52,859 nt of DNA from DATFJC01 sp964528795 (GTDB lineage Bacteria; Patescibacteriota; Patescibacteriia; UBA2591; UBA6264). Where the stretch lies: NCBI GenBank assembly GCA_964528795.1, contig CAZGUY010000002.1:1-52859 (forward strand), given 5' to 3'. Numbering within the stretch: the first letter of the stretch is position 1; every line of letters starts with the position of its first letter. Under the pieces are notes generated by a model. That model had not been told where the DNA came from, did not search any database, and worked only from the letters and a program-made list of their open reading frames with translations. The position numbers were made by a program, and so were the translations under genes. Positions 39,951 to 48,751 of this stretch are shown one piece after another.

Positions 39951-39987
39951 GATTTTTAAAAATTTTATAAATTAAAACAAAAAACTT

Positions 39988-40332
39988 ATGGAAATCAAGT
40001 ACTTTTTACAAAATGTTAAATTAAGCCCAAAAGACAAGGAAAAGATTGAGAAAAAGATTAAAAAACTAAACAAGTATTCTGTGAAAATTTGGGAAGCTAA
40101 GCTTGATTTAAGTTATAATGACTCTCATGACAAATATGAGCAGTTTAGAGTTGAAGTTAATTTAAAACTCCCTAATGATTTAATACGAGCCGAAGAAAGA
40201 GCAGCTGACCTTCAAAATGGTTTAGATGAAGTTGTTGATGAGTTAGAAAGACAAGTTAGAAAATATAAAGATAAAAAAGAAACTAAAAGAAGAAGATCAA
40301 GAAGGGATGTTAAAGAAGGCAAAATAAAGTAA
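39988..40332 (+). CDS. hpf: Ribosome hibernation promoting factor (HPF/RaiA, S30AE family)
   Basis: This 114-aa protein of the short type binds the 30S decoding region and inactivates ribosomes in poor growth. The S30AE pattern is visible: LSPKDKEKIEKKIKKLNKY, EAKLDLSYN, RVEVNLKLPNDLIRAEERAADLQNGLDEVVDELERQVRKYKDK. The C-terminus is basic (RRRSRRD), and the dimerisation domain of the long form is missing. Confidence 0.9.
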   Translation: MEIKYFLQNVKLSPKDKEKIEKKIKKLNKYSVKIWEAKLDLSYNDSHDKYEQFRVEVNLKLPNDLIRAEERAADLQNGLDEVVDELERQVRKYKDKKETKRRRSRRDVKEGKIK

Positions 40333-40353
40333 TTAATTTAAAAAGATAGATTT

Positions 40354-41226
40354 ATGCCTGAATTTCCAGAAGTTAAATCTACAATCAAAGGATTAAAAAA
40401 ACATGTTATTGGTAAAACCATTTCAAACATTTGGACAGATTGGCCTAAAATGGTTAAAAAGCCAGATACTTTTTCTTATTTTAAATCAACCATTAAGGGC
40501 AAAAAAATAAAAGATATAAGACAAAGAGGTAAAAACATTGTTTTTGATTTATCAGATAATTATTCTTTATTAGTTCACCAAAAGTTAACTGGTCATCTTT
40601 TATATGGTAAATGGGAAGAAAAAGAAAAGGATAAGTGGGTAAGTAAAACCAAAGGACCAATAAGTAGTGATAGAATGAATAGTTATATTAGATTTATATT
40701 CTTTTTTAAGGATGGATACCAAATGGCTTTGTCAGATCTTAGAAGGTTTGCCAAAATTGAACTTGCTAAATCAGATGAAATAAGAAAAGATTTAAATGAG
40801 TCTTTGGGGCCAGGAGCAATGGATATTAGTTTAAAAGAGTTTAAAAAAAGAGTTAGCAAAAGAAGAAAGGCTATAAAAAAGACTATTATGGATCAATCCG
40901 TTATAGCTGGAGTAGGGAACATTTATTCAGATGAAGCTCTTTTTAGGGCTAAAATTCACCCTCTTAAAGATTCTAATGATTTAAATGATAAAGAATTAAA
41001 AAAATTATATAATTCAATTCAAAAAGTATTAAAACAAGCTCTAAAATATAGTGGCACTTCAGTGTCAGATTATAGAACTCCAGAAGGTAAAAAGGGTAGC
41101 TTTTCAAAGTATTTAAAAGTTTATAACAAAGATGGTGAAAAATGTCCTAAATGCTCTGCAAAAATAAAAAGAATCAAAATAGGCAATAGAAGTGCTAGGT
41201 TTTGTCCAAAATGTCAGAAAAAGTAA
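40354..41226 (+). CDS. mutM: Formamidopyrimidine-DNA glycosylase
   Basis: This 290-aa base-excision repair enzyme removes oxidised purines such as 8-oxoG. It begins MPEFPEVKS with catalytic Pro2/Glu3 (family MPELPEVE). HQKLTGHL holds the conserved Lys. The H2TH region has GVGNIYSDEALFRAKIHP. The C-terminal zinc finger is CPKC...FCPKC. Length is normal (about 270-290). It converges with the repeat-protein gene at 41,328. Confidence 0.94.
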   Translation: MPEFPEVKSTIKGLKKHVIGKTISNIWTDWPKMVKKPDTFSYFKSTIKGKKIKDIRQRGKNIVFDLSDNYSLLVHQKLTGHLLYGKWEEKEKDKWVSKTKGPISSDRMNSYIRFIFFFKDGYQMALSDLRRFAKIELAKSDEIRKDLNESLGPGAMDISLKEFKKRVSKRRKAIKKTIMDQSVIAGVGNIYSDEALFRAKIHPLKDSNDLNDKELKKLYNSIQKVLKQALKYSGTSVSDYRTPEGKKGSFSKYLKVYNKDGEKCPKCSAKIKRIKIGNRSARFCPKCQKK

Positions 41227-41279
41227 GTGGATCAATTTAAGTTCTTTATAAAAAGAAATTCATATTTTTATAAAAAAAG

Positions 41280-41310
41280 AAACCTGTAGAAATTAATCTA
41301 CAGGTTTTAT
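41280..41310. terminator. Bidirectional terminator between mutM and the repeat-protein gene
   Basis: AAACCTGTAGA-AATTAA-TCTACAGGTTT lies between convergent genes, with an A tract on the left and T-rich sequence on the right. Confidence 0.88.
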
Positions 41311-41327
41311 GATTTTGTTGCTTAATT

Positions 41328-42155
41328 TTATTTTTCTGCTTTATTTTTTGAAAAGGCAGAAAAAGTCCTTATATTCTTCGCAACATTCGCAATAAGCGTA
41401 ATCCCAGCTGAATTATTGTGAAAGTGACTGGCTTTTGAATAACTGTTTATACCTATAACTTTAGTAGTATCTCCTGATTGAAAACCATTAAAACCCATTG
41501 TAGTGGTTTTGTGTTTAGATGATTGATAACCATTGAATCCTAAGGTATTAGCCTCCCTTTTACCGGTTTGGTAAAAATTTACTCCGATAGTACCAGACCT
41601 GCTGTCAGATTTTTGAAAGCCACTTATTCCAATAGTAAGAGATATTTTACCTTTTTGGAATAAACTGATTCCAAAAAAACAAAAACTTTCATCTTTAGCA
41701 TTTTGATAGCAACTGATTCCTGGTCCCATTGAAAGAGTGTCACCCTTTTGATAAAGACTTATTCCGATTATAGTCGTGGCTTTTTTGCTTTCTTGCCAAC
41801 TAATACCAATTCCTGTTTCAGATTTTTCATGGCTGCTTTGATATATTAACCCAAGACCAGTAAAGCACCCTTTCTTAGCAAATTGAAAACCGATTCCAAA
41901 AAGCTGATTAGCTTTTCCGTCTTTAGCATCTTGGTAAAATGAGAAAACAGAATTAAAATTGTTTTCTGCATTACCAGATCCTAAAATAGTATAAACTGTT
42001 CCATCAATATTTAAGGGCAAAAACAAAAGCGATATTACAAGCAAAGCGATTACATGTTGTTTGGTTGAGGTTTTTTTGTCGCTATCCTTTCTATAACCAC
42101 TCCAAGCAGCGAATACCAGTGCTACGCTTGATAAGAAAATAATTAAATTAAGCAT
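41328..42155 (-). CDS. Membrane-anchored 15-residue repeat (beta-solenoid-like) protein
   Basis: This 275-aa protein has two membrane segments (2-18, 33-49) joined by a strongly basic loop, so the rest should face outside. From residue about 70 to 240 there are eleven repeats of about 15 residues, consensus G-I-x-x-aromatic-Q followed by polar residues; the Gln recurs at 75, 91, 106, 121, 136, 151, 167, 181, 196, 211 and 226. Regular short repeats with conserved Gly and aromatic-Gln suggest a beta-solenoid, akin to other surface-repeat families, but I cannot name one. It has its own consensus promoter, an AGGAGG site and a shared terminator. Confidence 0.75.
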   Translation of the reverse strand: MLNLIIFLSSVALVFAAWSGYRKDSDKKTSTKQHVIALLVISLLFLPLNIDGTVYTILGSGNAENNFNSVFSFYQDAKDGKANQLFGIGFQFAKKGCFTGLGLIYQSSHEKSETGIGISWQESKKATTIIGISLYQKGDTLSMGPGISCYQNAKDESFCFFGISLFQKGKISLTIGISGFQKSDSRSGTIGVNFYQTGKREANTLGFNGYQSSKHKTTTMGFNGFQSGDTTKVIGINSYSKASHFHNNSAGITLIANVAKNIRTFSAFSKNKAEK

Positions 42156-42198
42156 GTTTCCTCCTTTTTTATTTTATAGAGCAAATTATTTTGCTTTA

Positions 42199-42227
42199 AA
42201 TATAACAAATTTTTTGGACTTTGTCAA
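42199..42227 (-). promoter_or_regulatory. Promoter of the 15-residue-repeat protein gene
   Basis: On the minus strand TTGACA (42,222-42,227), a 17-bp spacer and TATATT (42,199-42,204), with TGT extended -10. Confidence 0.85.
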
Positions 42228-42278
42228 GTTAAATTTAGGGCCTTGTTTTTTTTAGGTTTTTTGTTAAGATAAACTCAT

Positions 42279-45062
42279 ATGTCAATATTAGAAAAAATAT
42301 CTAAATTTTTTGGAGATTCTAATGAACAAGAATTAGATAAGCTTCGACCCAAGGTTGAAGCTATTAATGACTTGGAGGAAAAATATGAAAAATTAAGTGA
42401 TGATGAAATAAAAGAAAAAGCAAAAGAATTTAAAAAGCAGATTCAAAACAATGAAAAAACTAAAGATGATATTTTAGAAGATGCTTTTGCTCTGACAAGA
42501 GAAGCAAGTAAAAGAACTTTAGGTCAAAGACACTATGATGTCCAACTTATGGGAGGGATGGTTTTACATCAAGGAAAGATTGCAGAAATGAAAACAGGTG
42601 AAGGTAAAACCCTAACTTCTACTGCTCCAATATTTTTAAATGCCTTAGACGGCAAAGGGGTTCATGTTGTAACAGTTAATGACTATTTAGCAAAAAGAGA
42701 TACAGTATGGATGGGGCAAGTTTATGAAGCTTTAGGGGTTAGCGTTTCATGTATTGTTCAAAACAAAGCTTATATATATGACCCTGAATATGTTGAAGAG
42801 GTACAAGATAAAGATGAAAAAGAACTTGATAAAAAAAGAGATGAAACTGGAAGTTTTGAAGTGGAAGATGAATACTTAAGACCGATTTCAAGAAAAAAAG
42901 CTTATCAAGCCGATATTACTTATGGAACTAATAATCAGTTTGGTTTTGATTATCTAAGAGATAATTTAGCTTATTCAAAAGAAGACCAAGTTCAAAGAGG
43001 TCATTCCTTTGCTATTATAGATGAGATAGACAGTATTTTAATTGATGAAGCAAGAACGCCTTTAATAATTTCATCTCCAGCTCAAAAATCAGATAAACTT
43101 TATTACAAACTAGCTCATTTAGTTAAAAGTTTGAAAAAAGAAAAAGATTATGTGGTTGATGAAAAGTCAAGATCAGTTAGTTTAACTGAGACTGGCTCTG
43201 AAGAATTAGTTGATTCTTTAGGAGAAGATCCTTGGGAGGAAAATAATGTTGAATTAGTTCATCATATTGAAGCAGCCTTAAAAGCAAAAGCTCTTTTTCA
43301 AAAAGACAGAGACTATATTGTTAAAGATGGTAAGGTAGTTATTGTTGATAAATTTACTGGTCGCTTAATGCCAGGTAGAAGATACAGCGAAGGGGTTCAT
43401 CAAGCTATTGAAGCAAAAGAGAATGTTGATATTAAAAAAGAATCTAAAACAATGGCTACAATTAGTTTTCAAAATTATTTTAGATTTTATGATAAATTAT
43501 CAGGTATGACAGGAACAGCTGCTACAGAAGCAGAAGAGTTTCATAAAATTTATGATTTAGATGTAGTTGTTGTTCCTACTAACAGGCCTTTAGTTAGAAA
43601 AAAGTTACCAGATAGAGTTTATAGAACCCAAAAAGGAAAATACAAGGCTATTGTAGAAGATGTTTATAAAAGACATAAAAAAGGCCAACCTGTTTTAATA
43701 GGAACAGGTGGATTTTCAGTTGGAGAAAAGACAGTTGGAGCAATAGAAAAAAATAGAATTATTAAAGAAATGTTAGAAAAGAAAGGGCTTGATTGTAAGG
43801 TTTTAGATGCTACTAATCATGAAAAAGAAGGACAAATTATTGCTCAAGCTGGAAAGCTTGGTGCTATAACAGTGGCTACTAATATGGCGGGTAGGGGAGT
43901 AGACATAGTCCTTGGGGGTAATCCACCTGACGAAGAAGAACAAGAAAAAGTTAAAGAGCTTGGTGGTTTACATGTTTTAGGAACAGAAAGACATGAGTCA
44001 AGAAGAATTGATAATCAGCTTAGAGGAAGGTCAGGTAGACAAGGAGATCCTGGCTCATCTCAGTTTTATGTATCTTTAGAAGATGATTTAATGCAGATTT
44101 TTGGTGGTTCTAGAATTTCTTCTATTATGGAAAGTTTAAATGTTCCAGAAGATCAACCAATTGAAAGTAAGATAGTTTCTAATTCAATTGAAAAGGCTCA
44201 GAAAAAAGTAGAAGGATATAATTTTGATACTAGAAAACATTTATTAGAATATGACAATGTTTTAAATAAACACCGCCAATCAATTTATACTAAAAGGGAA
44301 AGGATTTTAAATATGAATGAAAAAGAGCTTTTTGAAAAGACTCTGGATATGGTAGAAAAAGAATTTGAAAATATTACTAAATCTCATATTAAATCAGAAG
44401 AATTTGGCGGTTCTGATTTAGATGAAATATTTGAAGTAATTGGAAATATTTTACCTATTTCAGATAAAGTTAAAGAAAAGATAAAAGATATTCATAAAAA
44501 TGAAAAAAGATTAGACGTTCAAAGACAAAGAATAATTGACTTATTATTAGACTTAGCTCAAGATGAGTTAAAAGACTTAAAAGAAACCTTAAAAGATTCT
44601 CAAAAAGATTTAGGTTTAGAAGAAAATAAAAATCCTTTTGTAGTAGTTGTAAGGAGATTAATCTTACAAAGTATTGATCATTATTTTGTAGATCATCTTC
44701 AAGTAATAGAGAACTTAAAAGGGGGAATAGGTCTTAGAGCATATGGTCAACAAGATCCTTTAGTAGAATACAAACGAGAGTCATATAAAAAGTTTAATCA
44801 ATTGCTAGATGCTGTTAATAAGCAAGTTACCTTTTCTGTTTTTAAAATGAAACTTGCTAAAAAAGCAGTTGAAAAACCAAAAAGAAAATTAAACTTTAAT
44901 GCTCCTGATAAAACGACCAGTGAACAAGAGATAGATAAAAATAAAAAACAAGAAGTGGTAGGTAAGGTAGAAGGTAATAAAAAAGATGTAGGAAGAAATG
45001 ATCCTTGTCCTTGTGGCTCAGGAAAAAAGTATAAAAAATGTTGTTATCCAAAGTATGAATAA
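42279..45062 (+). CDS. secA: Protein translocase ATPase SecA
   Basis: This 927-aa motor drives Sec-dependent export. Walker A is MKTGEGKT (104-111), then VNDYLAKRD, TYGTNNQFGFDYLRDN, the DEAD-like IIDEIDSILIDEARTPLIIS, GMTGTA, TNMAGRGVDIVLGG, RIDNQLRGRSGRQGDPGSS and the C-terminal zinc SEC-C motif CPCGSGKKYKKCC. It carries an acidic insertion of about 30 residues (PEYVEEVQDKDEKELDKKRD) in nucleotide-binding domain 1, common in many SecAs. There is no Shine-Dalgarno sequence. Confidence 0.97.
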   Translation: MSILEKISKFFGDSNEQELDKLRPKVEAINDLEEKYEKLSDDEIKEKAKEFKKQIQNNEKTKDDILEDAFALTREASKRTLGQRHYDVQLMGGMVLHQGKIAEMKTGEGKTLTSTAPIFLNALDGKGVHVVTVNDYLAKRDTVWMGQVYEALGVSVSCIVQNKAYIYDPEYVEEVQDKDEKELDKKRDETGSFEVEDEYLRPISRKKAYQADITYGTNNQFGFDYLRDNLAYSKEDQVQRGHSFAIIDEIDSILIDEARTPLIISSPAQKSDKLYYKLAHLVKSLKKEKDYVVDEKSRSVSLTETGSEELVDSLGEDPWEENNVELVHHIEAALKAKALFQKDRDYIVKDGKVVIVDKFTGRLMPGRRYSEGVHQAIEAKENVDIKKESKTMATISFQNYFRFYDKLSGMTGTAATEAEEFHKIYDLDVVVVPTNRPLVRKKLPDRVYRTQKGKYKAIVEDVYKRHKKGQPVLIGTGGFSVGEKTVGAIEKNRIIKEMLEKKGLDCKVLDATNHEKEGQIIAQAGKLGAITVATNMAGRGVDIVLGGNPPDEEEQEKVKELGGLHVLGTERHESRRIDNQLRGRSGRQGDPGSSQFYVSLEDDLMQIFGGSRISSIMESLNVPEDQPIESKIVSNSIEKAQKKVEGYNFDTRKHLLEYDNVLNKHRQSIYTKRERILNMNEKELFEKTLDMVEKEFENITKSHIKSEEFGGSDLDEIFEVIGNILPISDKVKEKIKDIHKNEKRLDVQRQRIIDLLLDLAQDELKDLKETLKDSQKDLGLEENKNPFVVVVRRLILQSIDHYFVDHLQVIENLKGGIGLRAYGQQDPLVEYKRESYKKFNQLLDAVNKQVTFSVFKMKLAKKAVEKPKRKLNFNAPDKTTSEQEIDKNKKQEVVGKVEGNKKDVGRNDPCPCGSGKKYKKCCYPKYE

Positions 45063-45076
45063 ACTTGATTTTCTCC

Positions 45077-45104
45077 TTGACAAAGAATGAAAATCTGTTA
45101 TATT
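45077..45104 (+). promoter_or_regulatory. Promoter of the 251-aa hypothetical gene
   Basis: TTGACA (45,077-45,082), a 16-bp spacer and TATATT (45,099-45,104), with TGT extended -10. Confidence 0.85.
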
Positions 45105-45173
45105 ATTTCAATAAATAACAATAAAAAATAATTACAAAAATAGTTTACAATTAAATACACAAAGGAGGTAAAA

Positions 45174-45929
45174 ATGAAACAACTTAGAAGATTAATTGGA
45201 AATGACTCAAAAGACGCTAGATTTTATTTAGCGGTTGGAATGTTACACCACAATATCTTATCAGATGAAAAGCAAATTAAAAAACTTTTATCTGATGTAT
45301 TAAAAGGTTCTCTTTTTATAGGAAGGGCTTTAGCTGAAATAACCCCAATTAATATTGGTTGCTTGGCACCCTGGATAAGAAGATTTGCCTTAAGTGAAAG
45401 AGCTGATTTTGAAATGTTTGAAAAACAAATTCAAAAAATTGATGGCGTAGTGGATGTTGTAAAATCAGGTGATAGCTGGGAAAAAGCAAGAAAAGCTAAA
45501 CGAGATCAAAGGTATAAAAGGCTTAAATCTTATTTTAAAGAAGCTATTAGCCAAGAGAAAGAAGATATTAAAAAATACGGTTATTGTTCCTATATTAATA
45601 TTTTTGCAAGAGATCAAGTTAAAGATTTTATTTCTTCAATTGAAAAATGCCAAGCTGAAATTAGAATTGTATATAGCGGAGACGGTGGATTTAAAGACTA
45701 TACTATAGAAAGCCAGTCTTTTTCTGACCCAAAAGCAGGTCTTGAATTTCTTGAAAAAAAAGCCAAAAATATTCTGATTCACAGAGAAGACAGAGAAATT
45801 AAAGTGCCGAATGAACTTTTAAACCATTCTGAAATAGAGTATTATGACAAAAAGGGAAAGAAAAAGATTCGAATTCTACACATTCTAAGATCAGGTATTA
45901 GCATTAATCTCTTTTTAAGAGAACTCTAA
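45174..45929 (+). CDS. Hypothetical protein (251 aa), monocistronic
   Basis: This is a soluble mixed protein without a recognised family. The N-terminal third is helical (LLSDVLKGSLFIGRALAEI). A highly charged middle (WEKARKAKRDQRYKRLKSYF) is followed by an alpha/beta C-terminal part (YCSYINIFARDQVKDFISSIEKC, AEIRIVYSGDGGF). It starts 5 nt after AAAGGAGGT, with its own consensus promoter and terminator. It is unrelated by context to the flanking secA and secD. Confidence 0.75.
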   Translation: MKQLRRLIGNDSKDARFYLAVGMLHHNILSDEKQIKKLLSDVLKGSLFIGRALAEITPINIGCLAPWIRRFALSERADFEMFEKQIQKIDGVVDVVKSGDSWEKARKAKRDQRYKRLKSYFKEAISQEKEDIKKYGYCSYINIFARDQVKDFISSIEKCQAEIRIVYSGDGGFKDYTIESQSFSDPKAGLEFLEKKAKNILIHREDREIKVPNELLNHSEIEYYDKKGKKKIRILHILRSGISINLFLREL

Positions 45930-45944
45930 AACAAAAAATTATAT

Positions 45945-45974
45945 AGACCTAGGTAATAAACCTAGGTCTTTTTC
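45945..45974 (+). terminator. Terminator of the 251-aa hypothetical gene
   Basis: AGACCTAGG-TAATAAA-CCTAGGTCT is followed by TTTTTC. Confidence 0.92.
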
Positions 45975-46126
45975 TTTATTTTTTATTTTTATTTAATTTA
46001 AGGGGTAAAGAAATAAAAAATATTATTAAGAATTTAAGTCCTTGATTTATTTTTTTAATTTGATAAAATGAAAATAACTAATTAAGACATAAGTTCCTTT
46101 GGAACATTTTTTTATCTAAGAAATTT

Positions 46127-47818
46127 ATGAAAGATAATAAATTTTGGACAACTTTTATATCAATTATTATTTTAGCGGTTGTGGCTCTTTTGGTTGATAT
46201 TCCGCAACTACCATCCTGGGTTCCAGGTCATAACTGGTTTTCAAAACAAAAGATTCATTTAGGTCTTGATATGCAAGGTGGGACTCAATTAATTTATAAT
46301 ACTGACACTTCTGATATTCCCTCTAAGAAAAAAGAAAGTGCAGTTCAAGGAGTTAGAGATGTGATTGAAAGAAGAGTGAATGTGTTTGGAGTTTCAGAAC
46401 CTGATATTAGAACTGCTAAGTCAGAAGATGGTTGGCATATTATAGTAGGTTTGCCAGGTATTAAAGATACTAAAGAAGCTATTGATATGATAGGGGAGAC
46501 CCCTATTTTAGAATTTAAAGAACAAGCTGAAAGGCAAGGTCTAACAGAGGAAGAAAAACAATCAATTAAAGAAAGTAATCAAAAAACAAAAGAAAAAGCA
46601 GAAGATGTTTTAAAAAAAGCTAATCAGTCTGGAGCTGATTTTTCTAAGTTAGCTGAAAAATATTCTGAAGATCCTGGCTCAAAAGACAAAGGAGGTAATT
46701 TAGGTTGGTTTCAAAAAGGAGAAATGGTCCCTGCCTTTGAAAAGGTAGTCTTTGAAAATCTAGATGTAGGTGAAGTAACTAGTCAGTTAGTAGAAACTCC
46801 ATTTGGTTACCATATTATAAAAAAGCTTGATGAAAGAATGGTAGAAAAGGAAACTAAGGATTCTAATAAAGAAGGCGATCAAGCTAATAGTCAAGAACAA
46901 GAGTCAAAAGAAACAGAAAAGGTAAAAGAAGTTAAAGCCAGTCATATTTTATTTCCAACTATGTCAGAATCTCAGGTTAAGCAATCTCCAAAATGGCAAT
47001 ACACCGGCTTAACAGGGAAACAATTAGAAGATGCTTATATTTCTTTTAGTTCTCAAACTAATGAACCAGAAGTTACGCTTGAATTTAATAAAGAAGGGGA
47101 AAGATTATTTGGAGAAATTACAGAAAGAAATGTAGGTAAGCCAGTTGCTATATTTTTAGATGGTTCACCTCTTAGTGTTCCTAAGGTTCAAGAACCAATT
47201 AAAAGTGGCAAGGCTGTTATTACGGGTAAGTTTTCTATTAAAGAAGCTAAAGAATTAGCTCGGCGCTTATCAGCTGGTGCTTTGCCGGTTCCAATTGAAA
47301 TTATAAGTCAACAAAACATTGGACCAAGTTTAGGAGAAGAATCAGTTCAGAAAAGTATTGTAGCAGGACTTTTAGGATTTTTAGTAATTGTTGCCTTTAT
47401 GATTCTTTTATATAAAAGAGATGGTGCTATTGCATCTTCGGCTTTATTAATTTATACCCTTATAGTAATGGCTCTTTTCAAGCTTATTCCAGTGACTCTA
47501 ACTTTAGCTGGAGTAGCTGGATTTGTAGTATCTTTGGGTATGGCAGTGGATGCTAATATCTTGATATTTGAAAGAATAAAAGACGAAAGAAGGCTTGGAA
47601 AATCAGAACCAGCTGCTCTAAAAGATGGTTTTTCTCATGCTTGGACAGCTATTAGAGATGGTAATGTAACTACTCTTATAGTTTGCTTTATTTTGTATTA
47701 CTTTGGGGCTAGCCTAATAAAAGGGTTTGGATTAACGCTTGGAATTGGAGTTTTAATTAGCATGTTTAGTGCTATGGTTATAACTAAAACATTTTTAAAA
47801 TTAAAAGTAAAAGAATAA
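46127..47818 (+). CDS. secD: Protein translocase subunit SecD with an inserted parvulin-type isomerase domain
   Basis: This 563-aa protein uses the proton gradient to help pull exported proteins outward. SecD parts: first membrane helix (9-26), LGLDMQGGTQLIYNTD, IERRVNVFGVSEPDI, ETPILEF, then TGLTGKQLEDAYI, AIFLDGSPLSVPKV, LSAGALPVPIEI and five C-terminal spans (VAMAVDANILIFERIKDE-type motif). Between ETPILEF (125-130) and TGLTGK (about 293) sits about 160 extra residues containing a parvulin rotamase core: GADFSKLAEKYSEDPGSKDKGGNLGWF (169-195), MVPAFEKVVF, GEVTSQLVETPFGYHIIKKLDE. The first parvulin strand (VKASHILF, 269-276) comes after the core. It lies 1 bp before secF. Confidence 0.93.
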   Translation: MKDNKFWTTFISIIILAVVALLVDIPQLPSWVPGHNWFSKQKIHLGLDMQGGTQLIYNTDTSDIPSKKKESAVQGVRDVIERRVNVFGVSEPDIRTAKSEDGWHIIVGLPGIKDTKEAIDMIGETPILEFKEQAERQGLTEEEKQSIKESNQKTKEKAEDVLKKANQSGADFSKLAEKYSEDPGSKDKGGNLGWFQKGEMVPAFEKVVFENLDVGEVTSQLVETPFGYHIIKKLDERMVEKETKDSNKEGDQANSQEQESKETEKVKEVKASHILFPTMSESQVKQSPKWQYTGLTGKQLEDAYISFSSQTNEPEVTLEFNKEGERLFGEITERNVGKPVAIFLDGSPLSVPKVQEPIKSGKAVITGKFSIKEAKELARRLSAGALPVPIEIISQQNIGPSLGEESVQKSIVAGLLGFLVIVAFMILLYKRDGAIASSALLIYTLIVMALFKLIPVTLTLAGVAGFVVSLGMAVDANILIFERIKDERRLGKSEPAALKDGFSHAWTAIRDGNVTTLIVCFILYYFGASLIKGFGLTLGIGVLISMFSAMVITKTFLKLKVKE

Positions 47819-47819
47819 T

Positions 47820-48722
47820 ATGTTTGATTTTATAGGTAAAAGAAAAATATTTTTCACTATTTCAGGAGTCTTAGTAGCTGCTTCTATTTTAGCTTTAATT
47901 TTATTTGGTTTGAATTTAGGGATTGATTTTACAGGTGGAACTATGATGCAGGCTAAGTTTAAAGATCAAGTTCCTGAAATTAAAAAAGTTGAAAATAAAC
48001 TTAGTCAATTAAACTTAGGTGACGTAACAGTTCAAAAATCTGGTCAAGATACTTTTGTTATGAAGTTTAAAAGCAAAAAAGGCCAAGAAGTAAAAGAAGA
48101 TATGCACCAAAAAATTGTTAAGAATTTAAATGAATTGGGTGAGTTTGAAGAAGAGTCATATACTTCAATTGGTCCAGTTATAGGAAAGCAATTGTCTAAA
48201 AAAGCAAGAATTTCAGTTATTTTAGCTTTAATTGCAATTATTTTATATGTTGCTTGGGCTTTTAGAAAAGTAGCCAAATTTGCTGGTAAAAGAGAGTCTT
48301 GGCGATATGGAATGGGAGCTTTAACTGCTCTTTTTCATGATGTTATAATCCTTTTAGGATTTTTTGCTGTATTTGGATTTGTAAGTGGGGTTGAAATAAA
48401 TGTTGCTTTTATTACAGCTCTTTTAACAGTTTTAGGTTATTCTGTTAATGATACTATTGTTATATATGATAGAATCAGAGAAAACATTATTTTGGATAAA
48501 TTTAAAAATTTATCTTCAGCTATTAATCATTCCTTAAACGAAACAATTATTCGATCATTAAATACTTCCCTTACAACTCTTTTTGTATTATTGGTGATTT
48601 ATTTGTTTGGGGGAGCTTCAATTCAAAACTTTATTTTAGCCATGATGATTGGTATAGCTGTAGGTACTTATTCTTCTATAGCAATTGCCGGGCCATTCCT
48701 TCTTCTAAAAAGAAATAAATAA
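47820..48722 (+). CDS. secF: Protein translocase subunit SecF
   Basis: This 300-aa partner of SecD has six membrane segments. The FSI motif IGLDFTGGT-type reads LGIDFTGGTMMQ (residues about 32-43). TSIGPVIGKQLSKKA precedes span 2; GYSVNDTIVIYDRIRENI and SLNTSLTTLFVLLVIYLFGG are conserved. It starts right after the secD stop, so the pair is one operon. Confidence 0.95.
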   Translation: MFDFIGKRKIFFTISGVLVAASILALILFGLNLGIDFTGGTMMQAKFKDQVPEIKKVENKLSQLNLGDVTVQKSGQDTFVMKFKSKKGQEVKEDMHQKIVKNLNELGEFEEESYTSIGPVIGKQLSKKARISVILALIAIILYVAWAFRKVAKFAGKRESWRYGMGALTALFHDVIILLGFFAVFGFVSGVEINVAFITALLTVLGYSVNDTIVIYDRIRENIILDKFKNLSSAINHSLNETIIRSLNTSLTTLFVLLVIYLFGGASIQNFILAMMIGIAVGTYSSIAIAGPFLLLKRNK

Positions 48723-48751
48723 ATTTATTTTTTAAAAAGTTAACTTGTATT

